A stretch of DNA of 64,000 bases from assembly GCF_023159225.1 (NCBI RefSeq), contig NC_063170.1:27120301-27184300 (forward strand). The letters run 5' to 3'. Under the pieces are notes generated by a model. It did no database searches and was not told the origin of the DNA. It was given only the letters and a program-made list of their open reading frames with translations. Within the stretch, counting starts at the first letter, position 1, and each line of letters begins with the position of its first letter. The position numbers and the translations under genes are program-made. This document shows positions 45,031-56,885 of this stretch, one piece after another. Origin of the DNA: Perognathus longimembris pacificus. Lineage: Eukaryota; Chordata; Mammalia; Rodentia; Heteromyidae.

Positions 45031-48000
45031 ATGGGCACAAAAGAAAAAGAGTAGCCTGTCCCATTGGCTAAAAGACAGACTGACAAGGTGATCAATGACA
45101 AACCCTCTGTCCATCCCAGCACCCAATGAATCATGTTACCCTCTCCACTCTGTCTGTAATTCTTTATTTTAAGTACACATCTATGTGTATCTTTTTCTAT
45201 CTATCTCTGTCATTCCTGTTGCCTTCTGTTCTAAAATAACACAGCATACCTCATATCATTTATTACATGCAGCTAATAGACTTCTCTTTTCCAACTCTTG
45301 ATTTTAATAAGCTAACAAGAACTTTCCCATTTCTAGGAACAAATATGCTGGCTACATTAAACTGTATTTTTGCTTATCTTCCAATTTACATGGCTTCCAA
45401 ATGATTTCAGGAGTGAGGGCTAGCTGATTATTAAAGACAAACATTGTTCTCCAGTTCTGAAACAGTGAACCTGCTCACACACATGGGTTCCCATGCACAC
45501 TCCCTGTGCACACACACCCCACAAAAATAGACTGGCAAGCATAGGGCTTTTCCATCAAGCACTATGCCCCCAACAATGGTGCATGAAGATCCCGGAGAGA
45601 TCAAAATGTTTCTACTACATTTCATTTCTTTGAATATTGCCGTGGTCACTCTTTATAGAGGTCAGTAAATCTCAGTTTAACTGTGTCTATTGATCCAGGA
45701 AGGCACAAACAAAGGTGCAAATGAGTTTGGGCCGGTTCCTGAACTGTCCATTACAAACAGCATTAAAGACATGATGAATTTGTTTTCCAGTATGGAAACC
45801 TGGAGTGGCTCCATCACCATCCACCCCCTCCATCATCCAGGCTACTTTCTAAAGATAGGCAGAAGGTTCCCGCAGGACACCCATTCTCCACTCATTGACA
45901 ACGATCAGTAAACCCGGTGGTGTTCATTAAAATGTTTTCTCCACTGCTCTGCAGAAACATTTTTTCTTTGAAAGCCAACTTTAGCTGCTGTGAGGTCACA
46001 GAAATACATAACAATTATGAAGAAGGTAATCTCCATTGTCTTTTTTTTTTTTTTAGTATGTCCTGGGGGTGGGCAGGCAGTTGTGATTGATTGTCACTTG
46101 GTCCCACGATCCTCATTTGAATGATATTTAGTGGGGTTCTGCTCTGTTCTTCTGAGGCTATGCAAATACGAGGTAGGGTAAAGAGCCAAAAAAAAAAAAA
46201 AAGATAACCCACCACACAAAGGAACCTGTGACTGCTGACCCCACCTGAGTTTGGTTTTATGACTTTCATATCCCTGAAGTTATTTAAAAGAAGATGAAAT
46301 ATGACAGATGCTGGAGTTGGCAAAAGCAGCCAGTTGATTGCATTCTGGGCCGCCAGGAGCCCCCTCCTGGAACACTGTCAGCACATTTGAACGCATGCAG
46401 TTCATTGCTGTCCTCTGCATTTCTCCCCTGACCTGCCGGGCCAATCTGGCATGTAGACTCATGGAACTGGACTCTGCTTGCTGCTGGCTGGCTTCTCTTT
46501 TCAGGTGTTTCTCTAGCCCCTTGTCCATGGGGCTCAGGCGAGGCTGATACCTCTCCACTCCTCAGCATCCAGAGATGTGCGTGTGGTACTTGTCTAGCCA
46601 ATCAGAGCACCATGTTTCCTGGTTATTGTGATGGCATCTAAGACAGACATGTGATTGAAAGGGGGCCAATGAGAACCTTCTCTGGGACATTTGAAACAAG
46701 AGTGAAAAGGAGTTTTTCTCATGCTGAGGATAGCATCATAAAAGCCTGGAGCCACCATGTGGGGACAACCTGTATTAGAGCTGAAAACTCTAGTTGAAAA
46801 CACTGGTGGACAACTGGATGTAGCTATGTCTGAAGCAGTCAGACTGGAGCAGTATGTTCTTCAGGATTAAAACATACTGACTTGGTTCTCTGTTTCATTC
46901 AAAGGTGCCTGACTAATAAACATGACTTGTCACAACTTGAGGACCATAAGGAATATTCCCATCTTATAATTCCATCCCCAACAAACCCCATACATGCAAA
47001 TAACAACCCAGTTTTTGACACTTAAAAGTATCACTTAATCTCCTTAAAATATCACTTACACATGAAGATTTATCCTAGGGTCTGCGCCTTGCGAGTCCAA
47101 AACTACATGATTCATGAGGATGAGTCTTTACCACAACACTTGAAGCACAGTCTATGATCAATGAAGGTTAAGTGTGGCAATTGCTGCTGGAAGGCAGGCT
47201 TGGAGCAGGTAACGTCCTAAAATCCAAGCCAGTGCTCTCTCAATGACCAATTTTCCTAAAATGGCAGATATATACCACAGCCGGTATACGAAATGAACTT
47301 ATTGACGAGAATCTGACTGTATTTTTAAATTTTTTTTGTAGTTGTAACAAGTGAATGCTATTTTCTATTTATCATAGTAGTCAGGAAGTTTCCCATTCAA
47401 AATCTTGAGGTTCTAAATAAGAGTTCATATTTTAAAAAAGGAAATAGCAGCTATTCTAAACTTTATGTATGTATGGTAAATTTTTTGAATGAATAGAAAC
47501 ATCTGATCCCACCAGCTCAAACCATCCTTGTGTATGGTGGATTTATGGTCCCAGCTAAGGTCTTAGAGGAGTCCGCAGAAAGGAGTGTGTTCTTTGTATG
47601 CTGTCACTAGGCTCTGAGTTGCTGGAGGGAGAGAGGAAGATAAGCAATGAGCTAGGAGGAGAAACTTGGCATTGTCTGGAGCTAGAAAGAACAGTAGTCT
47701 TCCCCCTGGCCTATAGGAGACACATTTCAAGACCCCCTGTAAATGCATGAAATGGTAGGCAAGGTCCAGCCTACATGCATGGTGTCTTCTCCTATTGTGT
47801 CAATAAATTTCACCTTGTCATTCATAGGAAGCACTTTCAGCTTCTCTTTGACACATCCAAATTGCCAGCATCATTACTCTTACACTTTGGGATCATTATG
47901 AAGTAAAATAAGGGTTCCTTGAACACAGGCACTGTGATTCCATGACAGGCAATCGTATAACTGAGGCAGTTAAGGGAGTAAAGGAGGGAAAAAATACACA

Positions 48001-48604
48001 GCATGGCTATACTAGGCAGAGCGATGGTTCCTGTGCCAGGCAGGCTGGAGCAGGTGGCTGTGGGTTCTCATCATGCTGCTCAGGACAGTTGCAGTACTGG
48101 GGGCAGTTGGGTTAGAGGAATAACTTAACTATTAATTCTCTATTGCATGGTAGGCAACAAGTAATTGAAACTTTCAAAACAGCTAATAGAAAAGACTTTT
48201 GAGCGTTCCCACCACAAAGACATAGTATATGCCTGAGGATATCTCATTTCTGACATGCGGTTGCTGGTCAGAGGAAAGGTAGATGCTATACATCAATCTT
48301 TTTTTCAATTAGCAAACATTGTTGGGGAGGGGTCACACATATATACAATGTATCTCCATCAGTTTCTGTCACACTCTGTCATTCTCCCTTACCCCTCCCC
48401 ATTTTGTAAAACAGTTTCAAGCAACCATTGACCTATTCATCCTTGTTCACCTTCTCCATTAGCCCCCCAGCTCCAATTTATACCACCCAAATAGAGCTTG
48501 CTTTACTTTCTGTTGTTAGTATCTATTACTACTTGCACTAAGGGGTTTCACTGTGATATCCCAGACATGAATATATTATATATTACGTTTTGCTATGATG
48601 AGAG
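45031..48604. other. Unique noncoding stretch
   Basis: Long repeat-poor region. No gene is recognised; frames reach 105 codons with no motif. A T run (46039-46054) and an A run (46188-46202) lie 135 bases apart in opposite sense. The piece 48296-48430 resembles a decayed minus-strand L1 3' UTR ('cccttacccctccccatttt'), weakly. Confidence 0.45.
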
Positions 48605-48680
48605 TCACAGATTTGAACCTTGATACTCAGATCTCAGCCTCCTGAGTAGCTAGGATTAGAAATGTGAGCCACTGGTACAG
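48605..48680 (-). mobile_element. B1-dID-type SINE fragment, left arm
   Basis: 'actcagatctcagcctcctg', 'agtagctaggattagaaatg' and 'tgagccactggtac' are the B1-like arm in reverse. The rest is lost. Confidence 0.75.
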
Positions 48681-48844
48681 AGGAAAAATCTTGTCTGAAT
48701 CCCTATGCATCCTTACAGACTAGCTTCCATCAGTCAAACTTTTCCTCTCAGGAGCCAGGACTAAGCACAGAATGTGATGCGAAGAGTGAACTGGATGATT
48801 GAGGCTGGATCACAGGGAGAGTTCAAGATGGCATAGTAGGAAAG

Positions 48845-49085
48845 ACAGAAGACCTGAATTTTCACCCTAGCTTTAAGACTCGGAAACTTTATTCCTGTTG
48901 TTGTTGTTGGCTTTTTCTTTTTGGGAAGCTCATGCACTCTTGGACAGATCAACTGACTCATCCTTATGCCTCCAGATTCTCATCTGTGAAACAGGAATGC
49001 CCCTGCCAGGGCTGGAGTGCCAATTCACTGGGTTAACACTTGGAAGTGCCTTGTAAATGCCTAACGTGTGGGTAGGCACTGTGTA
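48845..49085 (+). mobile_element. MIR SINE relic
   Basis: 'acctgaattttcaccctagc', 'gcctccagattctcatctgt', 'gaaacaggaatgcccctgcc' and 'cgtgtgggtaggcac' follow MIR in forward order, with a TTG-rich insertion in the middle. Confidence 0.65.
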
Positions 49086-49307
49086 CTCTTCTTACTTTTT
49101 GTTCCTCAGGTTGGGGGTCACCACACCACAAGGGAAACCCCTCTCTATTCTGAAGACCTGCTGGGGCTGGACCACCAACTGTGGTTTCAGAGAGGGGCAA
49201 ATTCTTACCCTGCCAGAGATGGGCTGATGACATTATAAAAAACCCAACTTAGGAGTTTTTATTTTTTAGTCTAAGCATTGAAAGCGCCTAACTACCCTCC
49301 ACAGCCC

Positions 49308-49400
49308 CAAAAACAAACCCTAGCTCCTCCACTTATTAGCAGTATGACTATGATAAACTAACTTCACCTCTCTGATTTCAGTTCCTATATCAGCATAGGG
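49308..49400 (+). mobile_element. MIR SINE relic
   Basis: 'ctagctcctccacttattag', 'cagtatgactatgataaact' and 'ttcacctctctgatttcagt' match the middle of MIR. Confidence 0.7.
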
Positions 49401-49406
49401 GTGCAT

Positions 49407-49429
49407 GGGGGATAGGTGGGTGGGTGGGG
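49407..49429 (+). other. G-quadruplex-type motif
   Basis: Four G runs with loops of 6, 1 and 1 bases (GGGGG, GGG, GGG, GGGG) fit the usual G4 pattern. It lies just after a MIR and is not part of a larger GC-rich element. Confidence 0.7.
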
Positions 49430-50304
49430 AGTCAGGATAGACTGTAATAACAAATATCCCCAGGACAACAATGATTTAAAATTATAAAGTATGTTTCTCC
49501 CTCACACTTCCCATCCATCCTGGATTGTTCTGTTACTTATCACCCTCACTTTGGGGCTCAGATTGACAGATCCCCTTGGTAAGTTCAGTGTTGCCAATAT
49601 CAGACAGAGGAAAAGGAACCAATCACATACTGGCTTCTATCTGGAAGAGACAGATCCATAGCACCTATGCTTTCATTTCATCATTTCATTGGGCAAAGCG
49701 GGGTCACATAGCCATTTCTAAATTTAGGTGGAGCGGGGAACTATAAATTCAGATACTTTGAAGAAAGCAAGAAAAATCTGCTGAACCACTAGTAACTGGT
49801 ACAGTCTTCTCATATATGCTAAAGATTTGTTCAGAGAATTAAATGTCAGTTCACATAAATCCTTTAAATATGCATATGTCACATAGCAAACATTCAACAC
49901 ATGGTTTCTATAGACTTCTCTGTACCCACAGCAGCACACACACTGTGTGGGAAGAGACCTGCAGAAAAAGCACATCAATGCGCACCTGACACCAGACACA
50001 AGCAACAAGCAACATAAAGGTCAGTTCCTAACTTAATTATAAACCACACAACCAGCCACCCTGAGTACTTAAAAGATCAGAGGGCTACTAGCTACCTAAT
50101 AAATGGGAACCCTTTGGTTGATCACATCATTTCTGCCTCTGCAACCCCTATCGGATCAGGACTCAGCACTGTACTGTGGGGACAGCAGACAGGACTCGGC
50201 AAGCTCCGTTATTATTAAAATGTGTGCAAGAGTAATTTTATGGGTCTCCAACAAACCGTTTTCAATTTACCACTAGAAATATGATATTGAGACTCCACTT
50301 ATTT
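49430..50304. other. Unique noncoding stretch
   Basis: No gene or repeat is recognised. 'ccgttattattaaaatgtgt' and 'gcaagagtaattttatgggt' near 50200-50245 look well preserved. Confidence 0.45.
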
Positions 50305-50396
50305 ATTGTTTGAGCATTTCAAGATATGGCCTTGTTATGCAGTCCTCCTACCTCAGCCTCCTAAGTGCTGGAATTGTAGGCATATGCCATGCTTGA
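50305..50396 (-). mobile_element. B1 SINE fragment
   Basis: 'cctacctcagcctcctaagt' and 'gctggaattgtaggcatatg' are B1 in reverse. Confidence 0.75.
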
Positions 50397-51434
50397 TTGA
50401 AAAATTATTCTTTTAAGGCTTCCTATATGAAGCTTTAAAATAAGATGACCTCTAGGAATTGATGCTAAAGACATTCACTTCAGAGATATATGTGCAAAGG
50501 GTCCCAACCCACCTTGGTTTGCACAGAGAAGAGCTGGAATGGTCAGCTAGAGCTATGTGGTTAAATAAGGTGTGATGAACACATTAAAAATAATTAAAAT
50601 TAAATAGATGTTAAAGAGAATTAGAAATTAATAGTAGCAGTTAAAGGCACTAGAATTAATAATACCCTCATCTAAAAAGAGCACATAGCTCTCTACACAT
50701 GCTACTAGTTAGACATCCGTCAAATAGTAAGAGGGTATGATCAGAGCTAGACATATATTATAGCTCCATTTGTATGCATTTTAAGAACATATGCATATGT
50801 AGGCTGGTAGAAACCACAGGATGTTATTAACAGAAAATTCCCTAGGAGATGAAATTCTGAAGGGGTGGAAAAGGAGAAAGTATAGAGTTGTCATGATTTA
50901 CTCTGTTGTGCCATCTGAATTGTTGATCATATGTCTATGCTACAGTTACATTTAGAGCTTACTTAAAATCTTAACAAATAGCAGTAGTTGTTCAATCACA
51001 CTGAAGGAGTAGCTAACACCTCTGGAGAGTCTAGGTGACACTGGGCTCAGGAACTGGACTTCTCAGGAAGGGGAGACTCCCTCCCAAACTTGCTGAGGCT
51101 GGTTTCAGCCTGAGGGTGTAAAAGACCCCAGCCATGTGAAGCTCCCAATGGCCATGGAGGTCTGGGGAGGCAGGGAAGAGGCCACAGGGTCATGTGAGGC
51201 ACTGAGCCATCTCAGTATGACAGATGACAGTGTTAAGCAGTCTTTCACTGCTCAGGGATTACAGAGACATAAGCTTCAGGAACATCTGGATCCAAGGGCC
51301 AGTAGTATCCATGAGGGAGATGAATTTATTAGCACATGTGCCCAGGTAAGAATTTGCTGTTGGCCTGCCCAACTGTCCAGGTGTCCCAAAGACTGAATGA
51401 GACGATGTACACAAATGCACGTGAAAAAGGATAT
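50397..51434. other. Unique noncoding stretch
   Basis: Nothing is recognised. Confidence 0.5.
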
Positions 51435-51450
51435 AGAAGTTGTTACTGAT

Positions 51451-51654
51451 GGGGCTGGGAATATGGCCTAGTGGCAAGAGTGCTTGCCTCGTATACATGA
51501 AGCCCTGGGTTCGATTCCCCAGCACCACATATACAGAAAACGGCCAGAAGTGGCGCTGTGGCTCAAGTGGCAGAGTGCTAGCCTTGAGCAGAAAGAAGCC
51601 AGGGACAGTGCTCAGGCCCTGAGTCCAAGGCCCAGGACTGGCAAAAAAAAAAAA
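51451..51654 (+). mobile_element. IDL-Geo SINE, older subfamily
   Basis: Full dimer with a perfect 16-bp duplication 'agaagttgttactgat' at 51435-51450 and 51655-51670. Confidence 0.97.
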
Positions 51655-51826
51655 AGAAGTTGTTACTGATTAGGGAAATGAGACAGGGCAGGGGCATACA
51701 TACCCCAGTTCTCATAGATTGTAAGGAGTGGAGGCAGGATTCAACCCAGGCTGCCTGGCCCCCAAGTCTAGAATCTGAAACCATAGAATTCACTGATTTG
51801 GCATCTCTATAGAAAGCCTAACAGGA

Positions 51827-51905
51827 TGGGAGAATATAGATCAGTGGTAAAAAGCTTGTGTAGTATCTGCCAGGTCCTCCTTCCCTAGTGCTGAAGAAAA
51901 GAACT
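51827..51905 (+). mobile_element. Decayed ID-like SINE
   Basis: 'gaatatagatcagtggtaaa' followed by 'aagcttgtgtagtatctgcc' and 'ttccctagtgctgaagaaaa' resembles an ID monomer. Weak match. Confidence 0.4.
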
Positions 51906-52086
51906 AGAACGCCCTGCTGAGCTCAGCCCCACGCATCAGGGGCCTTGTCTGGTGCTCAGTCCAGCTGCAGAACCGTAGCAGGATTGGCTGAGAACATTAC
52001 TGGGACTGCATTGCCACACTCCTCGCACCTCTTACCCATCACAGATGTGGGCCCCAAAGGCTCTTCCAGAAAACTGCTATATACAA

Positions 52087-52156
52087 ATCTCTCTCTCTCT
52101 CCTCCTCTCTCCCCAATCTCGGTCCCTCTCTCTCTTCCTCTTTTTCTCTCTCTCCT
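52087..52156. repeat. CT-rich simple repeat
   Basis: CTCTCT blocks broken by short CC and TTTT words. The arginine/glutamate-rich minus frame over it is an artefact. Confidence 0.93.
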
Positions 52157-52194
52157 TACCCTAGAATGGGACCTAAAATAATAAGTCAAACCAC

Positions 52195-52395
52195 TTTTTT
52201 TTATCAGCTAGCACTGGAACTTGAACTCAAGGCCTCATGCTTCGCTTAACTTTTATGTTCAAGCCTGGTGTTCTACCACTTGAGACATACTACCACTTCT
52301 AGATTTTATTGGTTAGTTAAAGATAAGATTATTGTAGACTTTTCTGCCTAGGCTGGCTTTAAACCTTGATTCAGAACACTAGTTCTAGGCTCAAA
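52195..52395 (-). mobile_element. B1-dID-type composite SINE, left arm decayed
   Basis: 'cactggaacttgaactcaag', 'ctaccacttgagacatacta', 'ttagttaaagataagattat' and 'gcctaggctggctttaaacc' mark the right arm and middle block in reverse. Confidence 0.8.
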
Positions 52396-52408
52396 AACTC
52401 TTATTTTC

Positions 52409-52492
52409 TCTTGGTAGTACTGAGTTTTGAACTCAGAGTTTTATACTTACTAAGCAGGTGCTCTTCCAGCAGAACCACCCCATCAGCCCCCA
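52409..52492 (-). mobile_element. ID SINE
   Basis: 'ttggtagtactgagttttga', 'actcagagttttatacttac' and 'taagcaggtgctcttccagc' are the B and A box regions of an ID monomer in reverse, ending 'catcagcccc'. Confidence 0.7.
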
Positions 52493-52505
52493 ATTCACTT
52501 TTTAG

Positions 52506-52600
52506 GAATTAGGAGGTGTAGCTCAGCAGTAGAGTTCCTGCTTGCCTAGCAAAAGTTCAAAAACCAAAAAAGAAAATAAAAACTAAAATTAATTGATGAA
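52506..52600 (+). mobile_element. Decayed ID SINE
   Basis: 'aggaggtgtagctcagcagt' and 'agagttcctgcttgcctagc' give the A box half, followed by an A-rich tail. It faces the preceding minus-strand ID. Confidence 0.65.
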
Positions 52601-52837
52601 AAAACATTTATGCATTACAAAATATTTGCACAGAAATAGACAAAGAAGTAAATACCCCAACCTCACAAACTAATAGAAGCCTGTTCAACCCTTAATTATT
52701 AAATAATACATAGATGGACAAAGTCTTAATGCTCATAGCTCACTTCCTTTAGAGTTTTCCTAAGCACTTATTTTTCATTTTTCTGGGGGTTGCTCTGCAT
52801 AATATGGGTAGTATCAATGCTACTTGAGTCTTTGTTT

Positions 52838-53083
52838 TTTCACTTTTTTGTCACCTGTAGGATTTGGGCTCAGGGCCTGGGTAGTGCCCCTGAGTGTTTT
52901 TGCTCAAGGCTAGCACTCTACCACTTTGAGCCACAGCCTCATTTCCAGATTTCTGGTAGTTAACTGGAGACAAGAGTCTCACAGACTTTCCTACCTGGGT
53001 TGGCTTCAAATCACAATCCTTAGATCTCAGCCTCCAGAGCAGCTAGGAAAACAGACAGACGTGGACCACCCAGTGTCCAGCCT
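52838..53083 (-). mobile_element. B1-dID-type composite SINE
   Basis: Complete in reverse: 'tgctcaaggctagcactcta', 'ttaactggagacaagagtct', 'ttagatctcagcctccagag' and 'cacccagtgtccagcc'. Confidence 0.87.
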
Positions 53084-53364
53084 GAAACATTTTAAATAGT
53101 TACATATTAACTCATTGAGTTATTGTTAGTGAGCTCTTCCTCTAGTAGTACATTTTATTTGCTTCAAGATATTAAATCATGAATTATGCTGCAATAAATA
53201 TGTCAGAGCTATAGATAGCTCTTTCCGTAGTTACAATTATTTCCTTGGGCCATTTTCCCAGGTGTGCAATTGATAAGTGTAAGCCTCCTGTGTTAAAACT
53301 GGTATGTTTACTTTTTTGTTGTTGTTTTACAGCCTATAGACAGACCCCTTAGATGTAAATTCAG

Positions 53365-53470
53365 GGCATGTGTCTTAGTCCTGGTACTGCTTTTTTAGTT
53401 TTGAGATCTGAGACACACAACCTCTCTGGGCCCCAGTGACCCCATCTGGCAAGTACAGAACAGGAGCAGG
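53365..53470 (+). mobile_element. MIR SINE relic
   Basis: 'gtcttagtcctggtactgct', 'gagacacacaacctctctgg' and 'gccccagtgaccccatctgg' follow MIR in forward order. Confidence 0.65.
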
Positions 53471-53579
53471 GAATGAACACAAGCTCCTTTAAGTCAGACT
53501 CCAGAATAACCTTTGGAGAGGCAGAGGAGCCGGCAGGGGCTCAGGGGCAGGGGTCTCAACTGCTGATGTGAGAGAGGAG

Positions 53580-53770
53580 AATCTGCTGCTTACAAACAGG
53601 CTGTAATGAATTATCCTTTGTCCTTTCAAGTCATTCGAAGGTTTATGGTTGGATTAATAGTATTAGGAATTGAGTTAAACAAGGCTTTTCTTCCCCCAGG
53701 ACTTCAAATAAGGAAAATAAGATGAACCCATAATTCTCTTCCACATGCAGCAACTTTATTAAAATGTTTT
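53580..53770. other. Candidate conserved noncoding element
   Basis: Repeat-free stretch with 'gctgtaatgaattatccttt', 'gtttatggttggattaatag' and 'gaacccataattctcttcca'. These are dense homeodomain-like ATTA/TAAT sites. Function is inferred from composition only. Confidence 0.3.
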
Positions 53771-54219
53771 AGAGGGGAGCACACTCTAGGGGCAGTGGGG
53801 TGAGGCAAGGGAGGTATGGCCTAGAGGAGCTTTGGGGCAATGCAGAACACCTGAGGCAGGAGAGAGCCCGAGGGGTTCAAAATTGATTAGTGGATACTTC
53901 AACATTTAGAATACAGCTAAGCCTCCTTGGTCATCCTCCCAAATCCAGCTCCCATTCTTCATTCAGGAGTCAGATTGGGGAACACAAGAACAAAGCACTT
54001 TTAGCTATGATTCCTGATTCTTTTTGCAAGGAGCAGGGGGCCGGTTTTCCTATTGTACAGTGCAGACTGGATCAAACTTTCTGTCCTCCTATCTTAGCTT
54101 CTCAAGTCCTAGCTTTATAGCAATATGCCACCAGCAAGATCTGGCTATTCTGATCCTTTTAAGTTATTAATTTGATGTTACTTCCTCTTTTGTCAGGCTT
54201 CAGACAGAAGAAAGAGAAA
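53771..54219. other. Unique noncoding stretch
   Basis: Nothing is recognised. Confidence 0.5.
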
Positions 54220-54347
54220 GTCTATTCTATAGTATATATACATAGTCAATATATTATATATATATATAGTCAACTATCATACAGAGAGAGAGAGATAGCA
54301 CACATACACACAGAGCGAGCGAGAGAGAGATAGAGAGAGAGAGAGAA
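54220..54347. repeat. Compound (AT)n and (GA)n simple repeat
   Basis: TATATA words at 54228-54268, then GAGAGA at 54283-54295 and GAGCGAGC/GAGATAGAGA up to 54347. Confidence 0.93.
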
Positions 54348-54511
54348 GCCCCAATACATTAGACACATTCTCACATGTTTGTGGGGACACTGGTGTAAAT
54401 AAAACTGTGCTACCAGGTATGTAGAAATATAGCCATATAATTACAGATAATATGTAATAGTTTAGGATCATGATAATTGACTGTTGCTACTTATGTATTT
54501 ACTATACTAAA

Positions 54512-54728
54512 TTTTTAATGCCACTACTGGGACTTGATCTCTGGGCCTCGTGCTCTTGCTTGGCTTTTTCACCTATGCCTGGCACTCCACCACTTGAGCC
54601 ACACTTCCACTCTGCCTCTTTTTTGCTTGTTAATTGGAGGTAAGTCTTGCAAGCTTTTTTGTCCATAATCCTCAGAGCATAGTCTTCTGAGTAGTTAGGA
54701 TTACAGGCATGAGCCACCAGCACTCAGC
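54512..54728 (-). mobile_element. B1-dID-type composite SINE
   Basis: Complete in reverse: 'actgggacttgatctctggg', 'ccaccacttgagccacactt', 'taattggaggtaagtcttgc' and 'taggattacaggcatgagcc'. Confidence 0.88.
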
Positions 54729-55317
54729 CTATACTACACTTCCTATCATTATTTTAGTGTGTACTTCTCTACCTATAAAACCCCCCTTTGTAAAACAGTT
54801 TCTGCATCATCTGAGAAGCAGCCTGTGGCCCTCCCCACTAGTTACTGTGGCTCTTGAGTGCATTGAAGCCACACTCAGTGAAGCTCCTGTGTCTTTCTAG
54901 ATTGGTATAAACACTGTCATGTGTACATCAGTGACACTGCCTGAGGACACATGTCGCAGAACACAGTCTCAGCACTTAGCAGGGTTTGATTGTACATGCA
55001 TATGTACAGACATATTAATATATGTAGGTGTACAGAGTCTTTTCATTATTTTATATTAATTTCTTGCCATAAATGGGACCCTACTGTATCTATTGTTTAG
55101 CCCCTTGCCATCTTCCTCACTGACATATAAGGATCTAAGTCAGTCTTGTGACTGCACATAATTTTCTTACTTTAGCATTTGCCACATTTTATTTAGTGCT
55201 TCCCCATTGCTTGAGCCTTGAGATTGTCTGTTGTCCTTTGCTAATGGCACAAAAAGCATTCTGGTCAAGCTGCATTGTATTCATAAATTGGCATGTTGAA
55301 TTGAAGCTCCTTTATAT
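54729..55317. other. Unique noncoding stretch
   Basis: Nothing is recognised. Confidence 0.5.
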
Positions 55318-55368
55318 GGATACTTAAAGCAAATATATATATATATATATATTTTTTTTTAAGTATCC
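55318..55368. repeat. AT-repeat-centred inverted repeat
   Basis: The 11-bp arms 'ggatacttaaa' (55318-55328) and 'tttaagtatcc' (55358-55368) are perfect reverse complements. Between them lie an (AT)n run and a T run. Confidence 0.85.
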
Positions 55369-55385
55369 TGGATCCTGTATCAATG

Positions 55386-55540
55386 TGCACATTATGAATC
55401 TCTGTGATAAATAGTATACACATCATGGATCTCTGGGATAAATAGTGCACATGACATGAATCTCTGGGATGAACAGTGCACACGACATGAATCTCTGAAT
55501 GAATAGTGCACACATCACGGATCTCTGGGATGAATAGCAC
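55386..55540. repeat. 31-bp minisatellite, five units
   Basis: The word 'atctctg' recurs at 55398, 55429, 55460, 55491 and 55521, giving steps of 31, 31, 31 and 30 bases. Units share 'atctctgggataaatag' then 'tgcacacatcatg', with about 10-20% difference. Since 31 is not a multiple of three, the open minus-strand frame across it (55265-55543) cycles through frames and is not evidence of a protein. Confidence 0.93.
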
Positions 55541-55664
55541 CACCAGATTCCAGGGACCGATGTTTTCCCCACCCTCTGGGGAGTTGGGAGTGAAATAAAT
55601 AGTCAGTAGCTACAAATTCATGATCTACAGTTTCTGTTCATCCAGCAGGTTCCTGAATGTCAAT

Positions 55665-55760
55665 GGAGAAAGAAGTGGTCCCATTTTATAGATGACAACC
55701 ATCCAGAGAGGAAAGATAATCCTCCCAACTCTTAGAACCTGCAGGTGGCAGGACAGACCA
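55665..55760 (-). mobile_element. MIR SINE relic
   Basis: 'ggtcccattttatagatgac' and 'aacctgcaggtggcaggaca' correspond to the MIR core in reverse. Confidence 0.55.
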
Positions 55761-56847
55761 GTAAAGTCATGGTCAGATGAAATCAGGGCAGTTAAGACAT
55801 GAATGGACTTGCTAGCACCTGTGGATAGGGAAATGGAATATCTAACTCCTCTCCCAGGCCCACACCCATGTTGTCTAAACACACCAGAACCAGATACAAA
55901 GAACTCCAATAAGCCCTCACTAATTGTGGCCATCCAAATAAAGTGATTCATGCTCCTTTGCACGTGCATCATTAGCTAATAAATGACAAATGAGTAATCA
56001 TCTCTCAGGAGACAGCAGGAAGGAGAGAGGTCATTGTGACACAGACCCTAATTTTCCTTTGGATCTATGGCTAAATCATTACTTCCTCTGGAAATCTCTG
56101 GCTATTTCCCCCTTCATTAGAAGGCTGTTCTTGGCTTTCACAAATCGGGACTCCTTTGAAATTACCAAACCAAACACTTGTTCCCCCAACAATCTCCTTC
56201 ATCTGAGAAGAACTCCATCTATATGACACACATTGTGTCATATAGTATGACCTTCAGCTGCCCTCCTATAAGGCAACTGACAAGAACATGCAATAGGATT
56301 ATACATCCTTGCTTGACAAAGCAACCATTCACTGGGCCTAGTAGCCCGAGAGGTACCCACGTCTCCAGCTCAAAATCAAATAATTCCTTCAGTCTCCATA
56401 TTTGGAGATTGTTTGTCTGGATGTGGAATTGTTTCCATAAAGGACAATCCCACATCCCAAGATGAAAGGGCAAGGCTGTGACATGTGAGTATTTAAGAGG
56501 TGCCCTAGTGGATGGCAAGCTTGAATTTGTTATGACTAACACAATAAGCCTTTATTTTGTTAGGCAAAAATAACATTTCTCCATGTTCCTAGGGATCAGA
56601 GGTCTATATATTTGGCCTCACATTTCTGAGGTATCTGGGTTGTTACCTTCCCCTGCTACAAAGAATCTTAGAAAGTCTCCTCCCATCTCAGAACTCTTAG
56701 AGCATGGTCCTCACCCACCATCCCAGCATCTGCCCACTGGAACCAATGTGATGATGCACCAGAGAGGACAGAGGAAGCAGGTAGCCTGTTCTTCCTTCAG
56801 GGACCTGGAGTGCCTGCCTTAGGGATGGAAAAATCTATTCAATACCC

Positions 56848-56848
<1 letters not shown>
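55761..56848. other. Unique noncoding stretch
   Basis: No gene or repeat is recognised. Frames of 95 to 115 codons occur on both strands without motifs. Confidence 0.5.

Positions 56849-56882
<34 letters not shown>
56849..56882. repeat. (CA)n microsatellite
   Basis: About 17 CA units. Confidence 0.97.

Positions 56883-56885
<3 letters not shown>

Noticed and set aside
55386..55540. CRISPR-like array
   Set aside because: The 31-bp units are contiguous with no spacers, in mammalian DNA; it is a minisatellite.
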